Shown here: one piece after another, positions 1-6,259 of the stretch | How positions within the stretch are numbered: the stretch's first letter is position 1 | How the letters are laid out: the number at the start of each line of letters is the position of its first letter | NCBI GenBank assembly: GCA_003695455.1 | Contig: RFJF01000669.1 | Location: 1-7,866, forward strand | Direction of reading: 5' to 3' | DNA: 7,866 bases | Source of the DNA: Chloroflexota bacterium | Lineage (GTDB): Bacteria; Chloroflexota; Anaerolineae; 4572-78; J111 | Notes under the pieces: model-generated | Database searches by the model: none | Told to the model about the DNA's origin: nothing | What the model saw: only the letters and a program-made list of their open reading frames with translations | Translations under genes and position numbers: made by a program

Positions 1-877
1 GAAAATGGCAGAGAATTGAAATAAAAAATTCTCGCCAGATGAGTTGGTTGAGCCAGGCAGCCGCCCCTTTGGCAGACCGGGAATCGGTGGCAGCCGCGCC
101 CGCTGCAATAGCGCGAACTACCGCCTGCCGCGCCGAAAGCATCCCAAACCGCAAATACGGTGACAATTGCGATGTTGCCGCACTGTCCAGCTTGTTCCGG
201 CCGTCGGCGTAGCCAAAAACGGATTCGCCGCGATGCTGCGCAGGCTCCGCCGGCGGCGCAAAATGGTTGAGCCGGCGCCGGGCTTCGGCCTCGCCGGGGA
301 TGAAGGGCACGCGCTCCTGCAGGGCCGGCCCCGCAGGCAGGGGGATGCTGCTCAGACCCGGCGGCGTTGGAATCGATTCCGGGGCCGGCAGCACAGCAGT
401 TGTTCCAGGCATGGGCAAGGATTTCCAGGCCCGGCTGAACGGCGTAAAAACTGTGTAGGGTGCGCCGTTGGCCTTTAAAACCGCCGAGGGCGGGTGGACC
501 GTGAGCCCGTCTGTAACATGCAACGGCAGACGGCGGGCCACTTCATCGTCGCGGCGGCGGGCAAACGGCGAATAGTCTGCCTCCGCAAAGATGGCCGTGG
601 CCCCGCTTTCGGCCAGCAATTTAGCCAGTTCATCAACCGGCCTCCCCCGGCGAACCACCAACCGGCTGCCCCGGCGCTGCAAATCGGCGTCCAGTTGGCG
701 CAGGCCCCCCAGCAAAAAGGCCAATCGCTTTGGCCCAACGTAGGGCGAATTAAGCAAGGCCGGGTCTAGTACAAATACGGGAATCACGGCGTTGGCGTGT
801 TCCAGCGCGCGGGCCAGCGCCTGATTGTCGGTCAGGCGCAAATCACGCCGAAGCCACCAAATAGCAGTTGTTGTCAT
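1..877 (-). CDS. phr: Deoxyribodipyrimidine photolyase (class I CPD type), C-terminus beyond the left edge
   Basis: Translating the minus strand from the ATG at 877-875 gives 292 residues that stay open to the left edge. Photolyases use reduced FAD and blue light to split pyrimidine dimers in DNA. The N-terminus has the family pattern IWWLRRDLRLTDNQAL (residues 6-21), which begins the Rossmann-like antenna domain. VFTPFSRAWK follows near residue 142. The start of the helical FAD domain is visible, with SQLSPYLRFG near residue 240 and LNQLIWREFF near 279. Usual length is about 450-480 residues, so roughly 60% is present; the rest of the FAD pocket and the Trp electron-transfer chain lie outside. 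There are two adjacent ATGs (880 and 877); AGGAAG sits 5 bases before the second, which favours 877. The gene is divergent from a B12-type light regulator. It is too open-ended to separate a CPD photolyase from a close (6-4)/cryptochrome relative with certainty, but CPD class I is the best fit. Confidence 0.93.
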   Translation of the reverse strand, partial: MTTTAIWWLRRDLRLTDNQALARALEHANAVIPVFVLDPALLNSPYVGPKRLAFLLGGLRQLDADLQRRGSRLVVRRGRPVDELAKLLAESGATAIFAEADYSPFARRRDDEVARRLPLHVTDGLTVHPPSAVLKANGAPYTVFTPFSRAWKSLPMPGTTAVLPAPESIPTPPGLSSIPLPAGPALQERVPFIPGEAEARRRLNHFAPPAEPAQHRGESVFGYADGRNKLDSAATSQLSPYLRFGMLSARQAVVRAIAAGAAATDSRSAKGAAAWLNQLIWREFFISILCHF

Positions 878-934
878 CATTACTTCCTGTCACAACAATT
901 TTCGACGCTGTTGCCACGCCCCTGCAATAACACC

Positions 935-963
935 ACTTTAGCATACCAATTTCTGTTTGTCAA
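935..963 (-). promoter_or_regulatory. Photolyase promoter (sigma70-type, extended -10)
   Basis: Reading the minus strand, a perfect -35 box TTGACA (963-958) is followed by a 17-base spacer and the -10 box TAAAGT (940-935), which matches the consensus at four of six positions. The spacer ends in TGC, giving an extended -10 (TGN) element that would compensate for the weak hexamer. Predicted transcription start is near 928, leaving a leader of about 50 bases before the ATG at 877. The -35 box lies inside a repeated operator-like element, so a protein bound there would block RNA polymerase. Confidence 0.7.
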
Positions 964-974
964 TTTTTTGTCTA
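953..974 (-). promoter_or_regulatory. Operator-like 11-bp direct repeats upstream of phr
   Basis: On the minus strand, two consecutive 11-base units, TAGACAAAAAA (974-964) and TTGACAAACAG (963-953), share T-N-GACAAA and place GACA exactly 11 bases apart. The second unit supplies the -35 TTGACA. CarH from Thermus is known to bind tandem 11-bp direct repeats overlapping the -35 region, so this arrangement suits binding by the neighbouring regulator. The same unit arrangement occurs at the regulator's own promoter. Binding itself is inferred. Confidence 0.6.
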
Positions 975-1119
975 TATTTATACCAGGTTTCCCCACATTT
1001 GTCCACCTGATATCAAAAAACAGAACAATGGAACCTGTCTGCAAAAAACTGGATAGTGTCCTGCAATTGTTACTTTGAAATTACGAATCCAGTTAATCAA
1101 TGTTTTTTCCATATTTTTA

Positions 1120-1141
1120 TGGACAAAATATTGACATATAT
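1120..1141 (+). promoter_or_regulatory. Operator-like 11-bp direct repeats upstream of the B12 regulator gene
   Basis: Two consecutive 11-base units, TGGACAAAATA (1120-1130) and TTGACATATAT (1131-1141), place GACA 11 bases apart, and the second unit contains the -35 box. The design matches the repeats at the photolyase promoter in the same orientation relative to transcription. This fits autoregulation by the CarH-like product, which in the Thermus protein reads tandem 11-bp repeats at the -35 region. A third, degraded unit (TTAAAAGTATG, 1142-1152) may follow. Confidence 0.6.
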
Positions 1142-1159
1142 TTAAAAGTATGATAAGAT
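1131..1159 (+). promoter_or_regulatory. Promoter of the regulator-exporter operon (sigma70-type, extended -10)
   Basis: A perfect -35 TTGACA (1131-1136), a 17-base spacer and the -10 box TAAGAT (1154-1159) are preceded by TGA, an extended -10 element. Transcription should start near 1166, giving a leader of about 32 bases that contains the purine-rich Shine-Dalgarno region AAGGAAGAG (1185-1193) just before the ATG at 1198. The second operator repeat covers the -35 box. Confidence 0.75.
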
Positions 1160-1197
1160 GCCACTGTGTACAAATTTATGAGTGAAGGAAGAGTTGT

Positions 1198-2532
1198 ATG
1201 CCTTCTGCAAACAATGAACCAACATACAATCTAAAAGCCGTGGTCCGCGAAACTGCGCTCAAGCCGGATACGCTCCGCGTTTGGGAGCGCCGCTACGGTT
1301 TGCCGCAACCCAAACGCACTGCCGGCGGTCACCGCCTCTACTCGCGGCAGGACATCAACATTCTCAAATGGCTGGTGGCGCGCCAGCAAGAAGGGTTGAG
1401 CATTAGCCGGGCGGTTAAACTGTGGCGGCAGCTTGAAGCCGAGGGGAAATCGCCGGCGGCTGAAAAACCCTACCCCGGTGCATTTGTGGCCCGGCCCGGC
1501 GCTGTTCCGGCCACCGGCCAGGCGCTCGAACAGCTCTGCGCCGCCTGGATTGAAGCCTGTGTAAAGTTTGACGAACAGGCCGCCGAGCGGATTCTGACTC
1601 AGGCGTTCGCGCTGTATCCTGCGGAACTGACCTGCACCCGGCTGCTCATGCCGGCGCTGGCCGAAATTGGCCAGGGCTGGTACGACGGCAAATATACGGT
1701 TCAGCAGGAACATTTTGCCTCGGCGCTGGCCATCCGCCGGCTGGAGGCGCTGCTGGTAGCCACCCCGGCCCCCACCCGGCCCGAGCGGCTCATCATCGGC
1801 TGTCCGCCGGATGAGGAGCATACGCTGGGGCCGCTGCTGCTGAGTTTGCTGCTGCGGCGGCAAGGTCTGGATGTGATTTATCTGGGCGCCAACGTACCGC
1901 TGGAACATTTTGCAGGCACGGTACTCACCACCCGGCCGCAACTCATTGTCTTGTCTGCCCAGCGATTGCCCACCGCGGCATCGCTGCAGCAGATGGCCCG
2001 TTTGGCCGTCCAACAGAATGTTTTGCTTGCCTTTGGCGGCCGAATTTTCAACGAGCTGCCGGCCCTGCGGCGGCGAATTCCCGGACATTTTTTGGGAAAC
2101 AATCTCAACGAAGCACCGCGAGTGGTTGAACACCTGCTGTTTGCGGGCGCGCCGGAGCCAACGGACATCCCGCCGATTTCAGAGCCGTACCGGCAGGCGT
2201 TGGAGCATTACAGCGCACTTCAGACTTCGATTGATGCGGCGGTGCGGAAAAATCTGCGCCAGGCCAGTATTTCTGAGCAGCAGTTGAGCGTGGCCGGCTA
2301 CAACGTGTCGCGCACCATCATTGCTGCGCTCACGCTGGGCGATGTGAAATTTATGGGCAGCGAAGTGGAGTGGGCATCCAAATTACTGGTCAACCACCAG
2401 CTTCCGCCCGACCTGCTGTGCCGGTATTTTGAGGCATATCTGCAAGCCGCGCAGGAAAAGCTGGACCAGCGCGGAGCGCTGGTAATTACGTGGCTGGGCC
2501 AGGTGGTTGCCAACTGTGATGAATTGGAGTAA
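1198..2532 (+). CDS. carH: MerR-family B12-dependent photoreceptor regulator (CarH/LitR type) with C-terminal extension
   Basis: This is a 444-residue transcription factor. Residues 10-80 form a MerR winged helix-turn-helix (the RVWERRYGLP stretch at 27-36, then GGHRLY at 43-48). Residues 108-190 form the four-helix cobalamin cap, with the CarH signature W161-x9-E171-H172. Residues 196-320 form a Rossmann-like B12 domain with E206-x-H208-x2-G211, the CarH/LitR variant of DxHxxG, where the His is the expected lower cobalt ligand; GG follows at 280-281. In known CarH proteins adenosylcobalamin in the dark gives a DNA-bound tetramer, and light breaks the Co-C bond and releases DNA. Two features are odd. 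The residue after the Trp is Tyr162, where Thermus CarH has the His that ligates cobalt after illumination. Also, residues 322-444 are an extra helical region absent from the usual roughly 280-300 residue proteins. The start is supported by AAGGAAGAG 4 bases upstream. It sits divergent to a photolyase and heads an operon with an ABC exporter. Light sensing is inferred from motifs and context. Confidence 0.85.
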   Translation: MPSANNEPTYNLKAVVRETALKPDTLRVWERRYGLPQPKRTAGGHRLYSRQDINILKWLVARQQEGLSISRAVKLWRQLEAEGKSPAAEKPYPGAFVARPGAVPATGQALEQLCAAWIEACVKFDEQAAERILTQAFALYPAELTCTRLLMPALAEIGQGWYDGKYTVQQEHFASALAIRRLEALLVATPAPTRPERLIIGCPPDEEHTLGPLLLSLLLRRQGLDVIYLGANVPLEHFAGTVLTTRPQLIVLSAQRLPTAASLQQMARLAVQQNVLLAFGGRIFNELPALRRRIPGHFLGNNLNEAPRVVEHLLFAGAPEPTDIPPISEPYRQALEHYSALQTSIDAAVRKNLRQASISEQQLSVAGYNVSRTIIAALTLGDVKFMGSEVEWASKLLVNHQLPPDLLCRYFEAYLQAAQEKLDQRGALVITWLGQVVANCDELE

Positions 2533-2539
2533 ACGGACT

Positions 2540-3775
2540 ATGTACATTGAACAACCCCTACCCAAACAACGGGCATCCAAACGGCTGACGCTTGCGCCGT
2601 CGCTGGCGCCGGGCCTGCCCATTCCCTTCTTTTTGGCATTCAAGGAACTGTGGCGCTACCGAGGCCGCTACCTGCTCATCAGCCTGGTTATTGCGCTGAT
2701 TACCACGCTGGTGCTGTTTATCGGCGGGCTGGCCGAAGGGCTGGGTGCGGGCAACAAGGAATATCTGGACAAATTGAACGCCGATGTGGTGCTGTACCAG
2801 GCCAACGTTGATTTGTCTATCCCCTCCAGCCGCATTGACCGCTCGCGGGTAAACAACGTGCGGCGGGTTGAGGGGGTCAAAGATGTGGGAACCATCAGCT
2901 TCAGCAACGCCACCATTCCGCTGGGTGGCAATGCGGCGCCGCTCAAAGTATCGCTGATTGGGATTGAACCGGGCAAACCGGGCGAACCGCCCGCCTTTGA
3001 AGGTGAAACGCTCAAGGGCAAACGAGACAGGGCCGCCATCATTGATAAAAATACAGCCCTGCGCACCGGCCTGCAGGTTGGCGATGTGTTCAACATCAAA
3101 TCCATTCAGGGCACAGAAGAAAAACTGCACCCGCTGACCGTGGCCGGCATCACCGACGGCCGCCAGTATTCGATCCAGCCGTCGGTGTTTGTGCCGTACC
3201 AGACCTGGGAAGACATCAAACCCAAATCCGTGGTTGACAATGGCCCCGAGACGCCGATTTTTAATTTAATGGCCGTGCAACTGGACAATCCGCGGGATTT
3301 TGAGGCGATGGCGGCGCGGCTGGAAAATCAGGTCAGCGAGGTTGAAGCCGTGGACCGCAAAACTGCCTACGAATCGACGCCGGGCTACAGCGCCCAGCAG
3401 AGTACGCTCAACACCCAACGATTTTTCACCCTGCTCATCGGCGTGCTGGTGGTGGGCGGCTTCTTTCAAATTCAAACTCTGCAAAAAGTGGCGCAGGTGG
3501 GCATGCTCAAAGCCATTGGCACCTCAAACCTGAGCGTTGCCATTGCGTTTCTGCTGCAAATCATCGCCATTACCATTTTGGGGGTGCTGATTGGCGGAGC
3601 CGGCACGCTGCTGCTGGCGCTCAGTTTTCCGGCCACCGTGCCGATTGTGTTCACGCCGGAATCGGTGGCAACCGCCATTGCCGCGCTGGTGCTGATTGGC
3701 CCGCTGGGCGGGCTGGTGTCTGTCAGGATTTTGACCAAGGTCGAGCCGCTCACCGCGCTGGGGCTGGCCTCGTAA
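2540..3775 (+). CDS. ABC transporter permease, FtsX/DevC/MacB type
   Basis: The protein is 411 residues with the four-helix layout of type VII (MacB/LolCDE/DevC) permeases. One membrane helix lies near residues 44-64, followed by an extracytoplasmic domain of about 230 residues. Three more helices, near 295-312, 333-361 and 376-397, form the FtsX core. The cytoplasmic loop after helix 2 contains KVAQVGMLKAIGTS, typical of FtsX coupling segments that contact the ATPase. Such permeases do not import; they drive export or extrusion from the outer face of the membrane. The start at 2540 is chosen because GGAG (2526-2529) overlaps the regulator's stop and lies 10 bases upstream. In-frame ATGs at 2507 and 2519 would overlap the regulator and have poorer upstream sequence. 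The 7-base gap after the regulator suggests coupled translation. The ATPase follows directly. The substrate is not evident, and no HlyD/DevB-like adaptor gene is in this window. Confidence 0.88.
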   Translation: MYIEQPLPKQRASKRLTLAPSLAPGLPIPFFLAFKELWRYRGRYLLISLVIALITTLVLFIGGLAEGLGAGNKEYLDKLNADVVLYQANVDLSIPSSRIDRSRVNNVRRVEGVKDVGTISFSNATIPLGGNAAPLKVSLIGIEPGKPGEPPAFEGETLKGKRDRAAIIDKNTALRTGLQVGDVFNIKSIQGTEEKLHPLTVAGITDGRQYSIQPSVFVPYQTWEDIKPKSVVDNGPETPIFNLMAVQLDNPRDFEAMAARLENQVSEVEAVDRKTAYESTPGYSAQQSTLNTQRFFTLLIGVLVVGGFFQIQTLQKVAQVGMLKAIGTSNLSVAIAFLLQIIAITILGVLIGGAGTLLLALSFPATVPIVFTPESVATAIAALVLIGPLGGLVSVRILTKVEPLTALGLAS

Positions 3776-3785
3776 GGAGTTCACT

Positions 3786-4508
3786 ATGAAAACCATTCTG
3801 CAAACAAACGCCGTTACCAAAAGTTACACCGTTGACAACGTAACCATCAACGCGGTCAACGAAGTCTCGCTGGAAATCAAGGCCGGTGAATTTGTGGCCA
3901 TTGTTGGCCCCAGCGGCTCCGGCAAAACCACCATGCTGGCCATGCTGGCCGGCCTGCTTTCGCCAACGCGGGGCAACATTGTCATTGACGGCCAGGATTT
4001 GGCGGCCATGAAAGAAGCGCGGCTAACCCGCTTTCGGCGGCAAAAAATTGGCTTCACATTTCAGGCCAACAATCTGGTGCCCTACCTGTCGGCGCTGGAA
4101 AATGTAGAGTTGATGCTCCGGCTCAACGGCCGTTTTGACCGGGCGGGCCGGCAGCGGGCTAAAGATTTGCTGGCGCAATTGGGGCTGGGAGAGCGATTGA
4201 AGAACCTCACCTCGCAGTTGTCCGGCGGTCAGCAGCAGCGCGTGGCTATTGCCCGCGCCCTCATCCACAACCCGCAGATTGTGTTGGCCGACGAACCGAC
4301 CGCCAGCCTGGACACCGAGCGCGCTTACCAGGTTGTTGGCACCTTTGCCGGCCTCATCCAAAGCCAGAATCTGGCCGGGATTATGGTGACGCACGACCTG
4401 CGGATGACTCGCTATGTTGATAAAATCATCCAGATGCGGGATGGGCAAATCAATAAAATTATTGACACCCGGCAGGCCATTCTGGATTTTGCCGATGCCC
4501 GCAACTGA
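3786..4508 (+). CDS. ABC transporter ATP-binding protein, MacB/LolD/DevA type
   Basis: This 240-residue nucleotide-binding subunit powers the preceding permease from the cytoplasmic side. All catalytic elements are intact: Walker A GPSGSGKTT (41-49), Q-loop Gln93 in FTFQ, signature LSGGQ (145-149), Walker B IVLADE with catalytic Glu170 (165-170), D-loop SLD (174-176) and H-loop His203 in VTHD. Length and motif spacing match the LolD/MacB/DevA subgroup that partners FtsX-type permeases. AAGGAG (3774-3779) overlaps the permease stop and lies 6 bases before the ATG, so translation is probably coupled. It is the last gene of the apparent regulator-permease-ATPase operon; the next gene is convergent. 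The cargo cannot be told from the ATPase. Confidence 0.93.
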   Translation: MKTILQTNAVTKSYTVDNVTINAVNEVSLEIKAGEFVAIVGPSGSGKTTMLAMLAGLLSPTRGNIVIDGQDLAAMKEARLTRFRRQKIGFTFQANNLVPYLSALENVELMLRLNGRFDRAGRQRAKDLLAQLGLGERLKNLTSQLSGGQQQRVAIARALIHNPQIVLADEPTASLDTERAYQVVGTFAGLIQSQNLAGIMVTHDLRMTRYVDKIIQMRDGQINKIIDTRQAILDFADARN

Positions 4509-4589
4509 CCGTAACCCGCGTGGTCGTCATCGGCAGTGGCACTGGGCGGCCTGCGGGTGGTAGAATTAGTGTTAGCAGAGGTTGGGGTT

Positions 4590-4602
4590 GGCGCAGCGCG
4601 CC
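4590..4602. terminator. Short GC-rich hairpin between convergent genes (weak terminator candidate)
   Basis: GGCGC-AGC-GCGCC is a perfect 5-bp stem with a 3-base loop, lying just past the stop codon of the minus-strand dehydratase gene and 81 bases after the plus-strand ATPase stop. No U-run follows on either strand, so it is not a classical intrinsic terminator. Its position between two converging operons is the main reason to note it. Confidence 0.22.
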
Positions 4603-4605
4603 GGG

Positions 4606-5568
4606 TTAGTTCAACAGTTCAGCCAGCAGACCCGGGTCAACATTTCCGCCGGAAATGATAACCCCCACGCGGGCATCCGGCGGAATATCAATCAGCCGGT
4701 TCAGCACCGCTGCCGGAGCCACCGCGCCGGTCGGCTCGGCCAGAATTTTGAGCCGGAGTAACAGGAATTTGAGCGCCTCAACCACTTGCGCATCGCTGAC
4801 CAGCACAATCTGCTCAACCAGTTGACGGACCACGGGGAAGGTGAGTTCGCCGGGCTGCTGGGTGCGCATCCCGTCGGCAATGGTGTTGGGCGGCGGAATT
4901 TTAACGCGTTCGCCGGTTTTGAACGATTGCCACCAATCGTTGGAGCTTTCCGTTTCTACCCCAAAAACCCGTACCGCGGGGTTGAGCGCGCGGGCGGCGG
5001 TTGCGCAGCCGCTGAGCAGGCCGCCACCGCCCACCGGCGCCACCAGCACATCCAGCCCCGGCACATCTTCAAACAGTTCCAGCGCGGCAGTACCCTGCCC
5101 GGCCATGATGTGCGGGTGGTCGTAGGGATGCACAAAGGTGAGGCCGCGCTCGGCGGCCAGTTGGGCCGAGATTTCTTCGCGGCTGCGGGTTTGGCGGTCG
5201 TACAAAACAACGTCTGCGCCGTACCCACGGGTGGCGGCCAGTTTGCTGGCGGGGGCATCGGTGGGCATGACAATGGTGGCTTTAATGCCCAGCAATTGCG
5301 CCGCCAGCGCCACGCCCTGGGCGTGGTTGCCGGACGAGTGGGTGACGACACCGCGCGCTTTTTCCTGCGCGCTCAACCGCGAGAGGGCGTTGTACGCTCC
5401 CCTGAATTTAAACGCGCCGACCCGTTGCAGGTTTTCGCACTTGAAAAAGAGGTGGCAGCCTGCCACCTGATTGGCCGTGCGGGATGTAACCACCGGGGTG
5501 CGGTTGGCAACCCCGGCAATTTGCCGCGCCGCCGATTGGACATCAGCAAAAGAAATGGGCAGGGTCAC
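4606..5568 (-). CDS. PLP-dependent serine/threonine dehydratase-like enzyme (fold type II)
   Basis: The 320-residue protein belongs to the threonine dehydratase / serine racemase / threo-3-hydroxyaspartate ammonia-lyase family. These cytosolic enzymes use pyridoxal phosphate to deaminate hydroxy amino acids to 2-oxo acids. Visible motifs are the PLP lysine K54 in GAFKFRGAYN, the substrate-binding SSGNHAQG (78-85), the glycine-rich phosphate loop GGGGLLSG (180-187) and SGGN (306-309), which contacts the pyridine ring. There is no C-terminal ACT-like regulatory domain, so the isoleucine-inhibited biosynthetic form is unlikely, and the length fits the short catabolic or racemase types. The start is GTG at 5568-5566, overlapping the stop of the upstream acetyltransferase gene as GTGA, with AAGGGG shortly upstream; translation is probably coupled. 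Substrate preference (Thr, Ser or 3-hydroxyaspartate) cannot be decided from the motifs. Confidence 0.9.
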   Translation of the reverse strand: MTLPISFADVQSAARQIAGVANRTPVVTSRTANQVAGCHLFFKCENLQRVGAFKFRGAYNALSRLSAQEKARGVVTHSSGNHAQGVALAAQLLGIKATIVMPTDAPASKLAATRGYGADVVLYDRQTRSREEISAQLAAERGLTFVHPYDHPHIMAGQGTAALELFEDVPGLDVLVAPVGGGGLLSGCATAARALNPAVRVFGVETESSNDWWQSFKTGERVKIPPPNTIADGMRTQQPGELTFPVVRQLVEQIVLVSDAQVVEALKFLLLRLKILAEPTGAVAPAAVLNRLIDIPPDARVGVIISGGNVDPGLLAELLN

Positions 5569-6245
5569 GGGCTGCCCCTTCCATTTTTTGAATACCGGGC
5601 GGCAGGCACCACCGGGTTGCCCAACGGTAATTTTGCATCGGCCTGATTTGGCGCAATGGGAACCCGGTACAGCACCATTTTTCGGCCGTAGGCCTCAAAT
5701 TCACGGGCAATTTGCAGGCCGTTGAGCTGGCTCACCATCCAGCGCATGGGGCGGTTGCGTTTGTCTACCATAAATGTTGCGGTGTTCAACCCAACCATGT
5801 GGCACCAGCCAAATAAATACCTGACCATCTCCGGGCCCAGCCCGTGGCGCATGTAATCACGGCTAATGCCCAAAAAAATAACGTCGCCTTCGCGTTCGGG
5901 GTTTTGGGCGTAATCGGTGTACCGCCAGCCATCCACCACGTTTTTCAGAATGGCGGGGTCTTTGAGCACGGACAATGCCGACGGCACGGCCACGCGCCAC
6001 AAATGTTTCCGTTTAAACTCGGCAAAGAATTGCTCGCTGGAAACGGCAACGGCCCCCAGCCCAATCAGCCGGTCGTTGTCAAATGCGCCAATGGCGTCGG
6101 CCCATTTTGAAACGCACATGGCCCGGTACAATTCCTGCAAAAAAGAACGGCCCAGCCGGGTCAGTACTGTGCCGGGCTGGCCTTCAATGTGAACATCGGC
6201 CGCTTCGTCAACATAATCCAGCGGCAAATATTTAAATTCAATCAT
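5565..6245 (-). CDS. GNAT-family N-acetyltransferase
   Basis: This 226-residue protein has the GNAT layout. The N-terminal helices around VHIEGQPGTVLTRLG (18-32) are typical of substrate-side segments, GAFDNDRLIGLGAVAV (53-68) forms the early strands, and the acetyl-CoA motif A is VIFLGISRDYMRHGLG (122-137). The usual R/Q-x-x-G-x-G/A loop appears as M-R-H-G-L-G, with Met in the first position, a mild departure. Residues after about 195 are Pro-rich and probably unstructured. The ATG at 6245 has AAGGA 9 bases upstream, immediately after the lipoprotein stop (14-base gap). The 3' end overlaps the dehydratase start by 4 bases. GNATs transfer an acetyl group from acetyl-CoA to an amine; the acceptor is unknown. 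Its genes on either side give no clear clue to the substrate. Confidence 0.82.
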   Translation of the reverse strand: MIEFKYLPLDYVDEAADVHIEGQPGTVLTRLGRSFLQELYRAMCVSKWADAIGAFDNDRLIGLGAVAVSSEQFFAEFKRKHLWRVAVPSALSVLKDPAILKNVVDGWRYTDYAQNPEREGDVIFLGISRDYMRHGLGPEMVRYLFGWCHMVGLNTATFMVDKRNRPMRWMVSQLNGLQIAREFEAYGRKMVLYRVPIAPNQADAKLPLGNPVVPAARYSKNGRGSP

Positions 6246-6259
6246 CCTGCAACATCCTT

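Larger units (their letters stand above)
878..1197. other. AT-rich divergent intergenic region between phr and the B12 regulator
   Basis: These 320 bases hold no convincing gene. They are clearly richer in A and T than the flanking coding sequence and contain the two divergent promoters, at 935-963 and 1131-1159, with their repeat operators. The roughly 140 bases between the two operators (977-1117) show no riboswitch fold or terminator that I can recognise. A small perfect inverted repeat, CCATA-TTTT-TATGG, lies at 1109-1122 and touches the first base pairs of the regulator-side operator. Confidence 0.75.

Noticed and set aside
797..1078. 93-codon plus-strand frame across the phr start and the intergenic region
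   Set aside because: It overlaps the photolyase start and both phr promoter elements, changes composition midway and shows no family features.
977..1117. Possible cobalamin riboswitch or small RNA between the two operators
   Set aside because: The stretch lies upstream of both predicted transcription starts and shows no B12-box or stable multi-stem fold that I can identify.
1231..2133. Long open frame of 300 codons on the minus strand
   Set aside because: It is antisense to the B12 regulator gene, whose domains and motifs are clear; the antisense product has no recognisable motif and reflects the GC-rich codon pattern.
4786..5646. Open frame of 286 codons on the plus strand
   Set aside because: It lies antisense to the dehydratase and the end of the acetyltransferase gene, both with intact motifs; its product is low-complexity Gly/Ala/Arg sequence.
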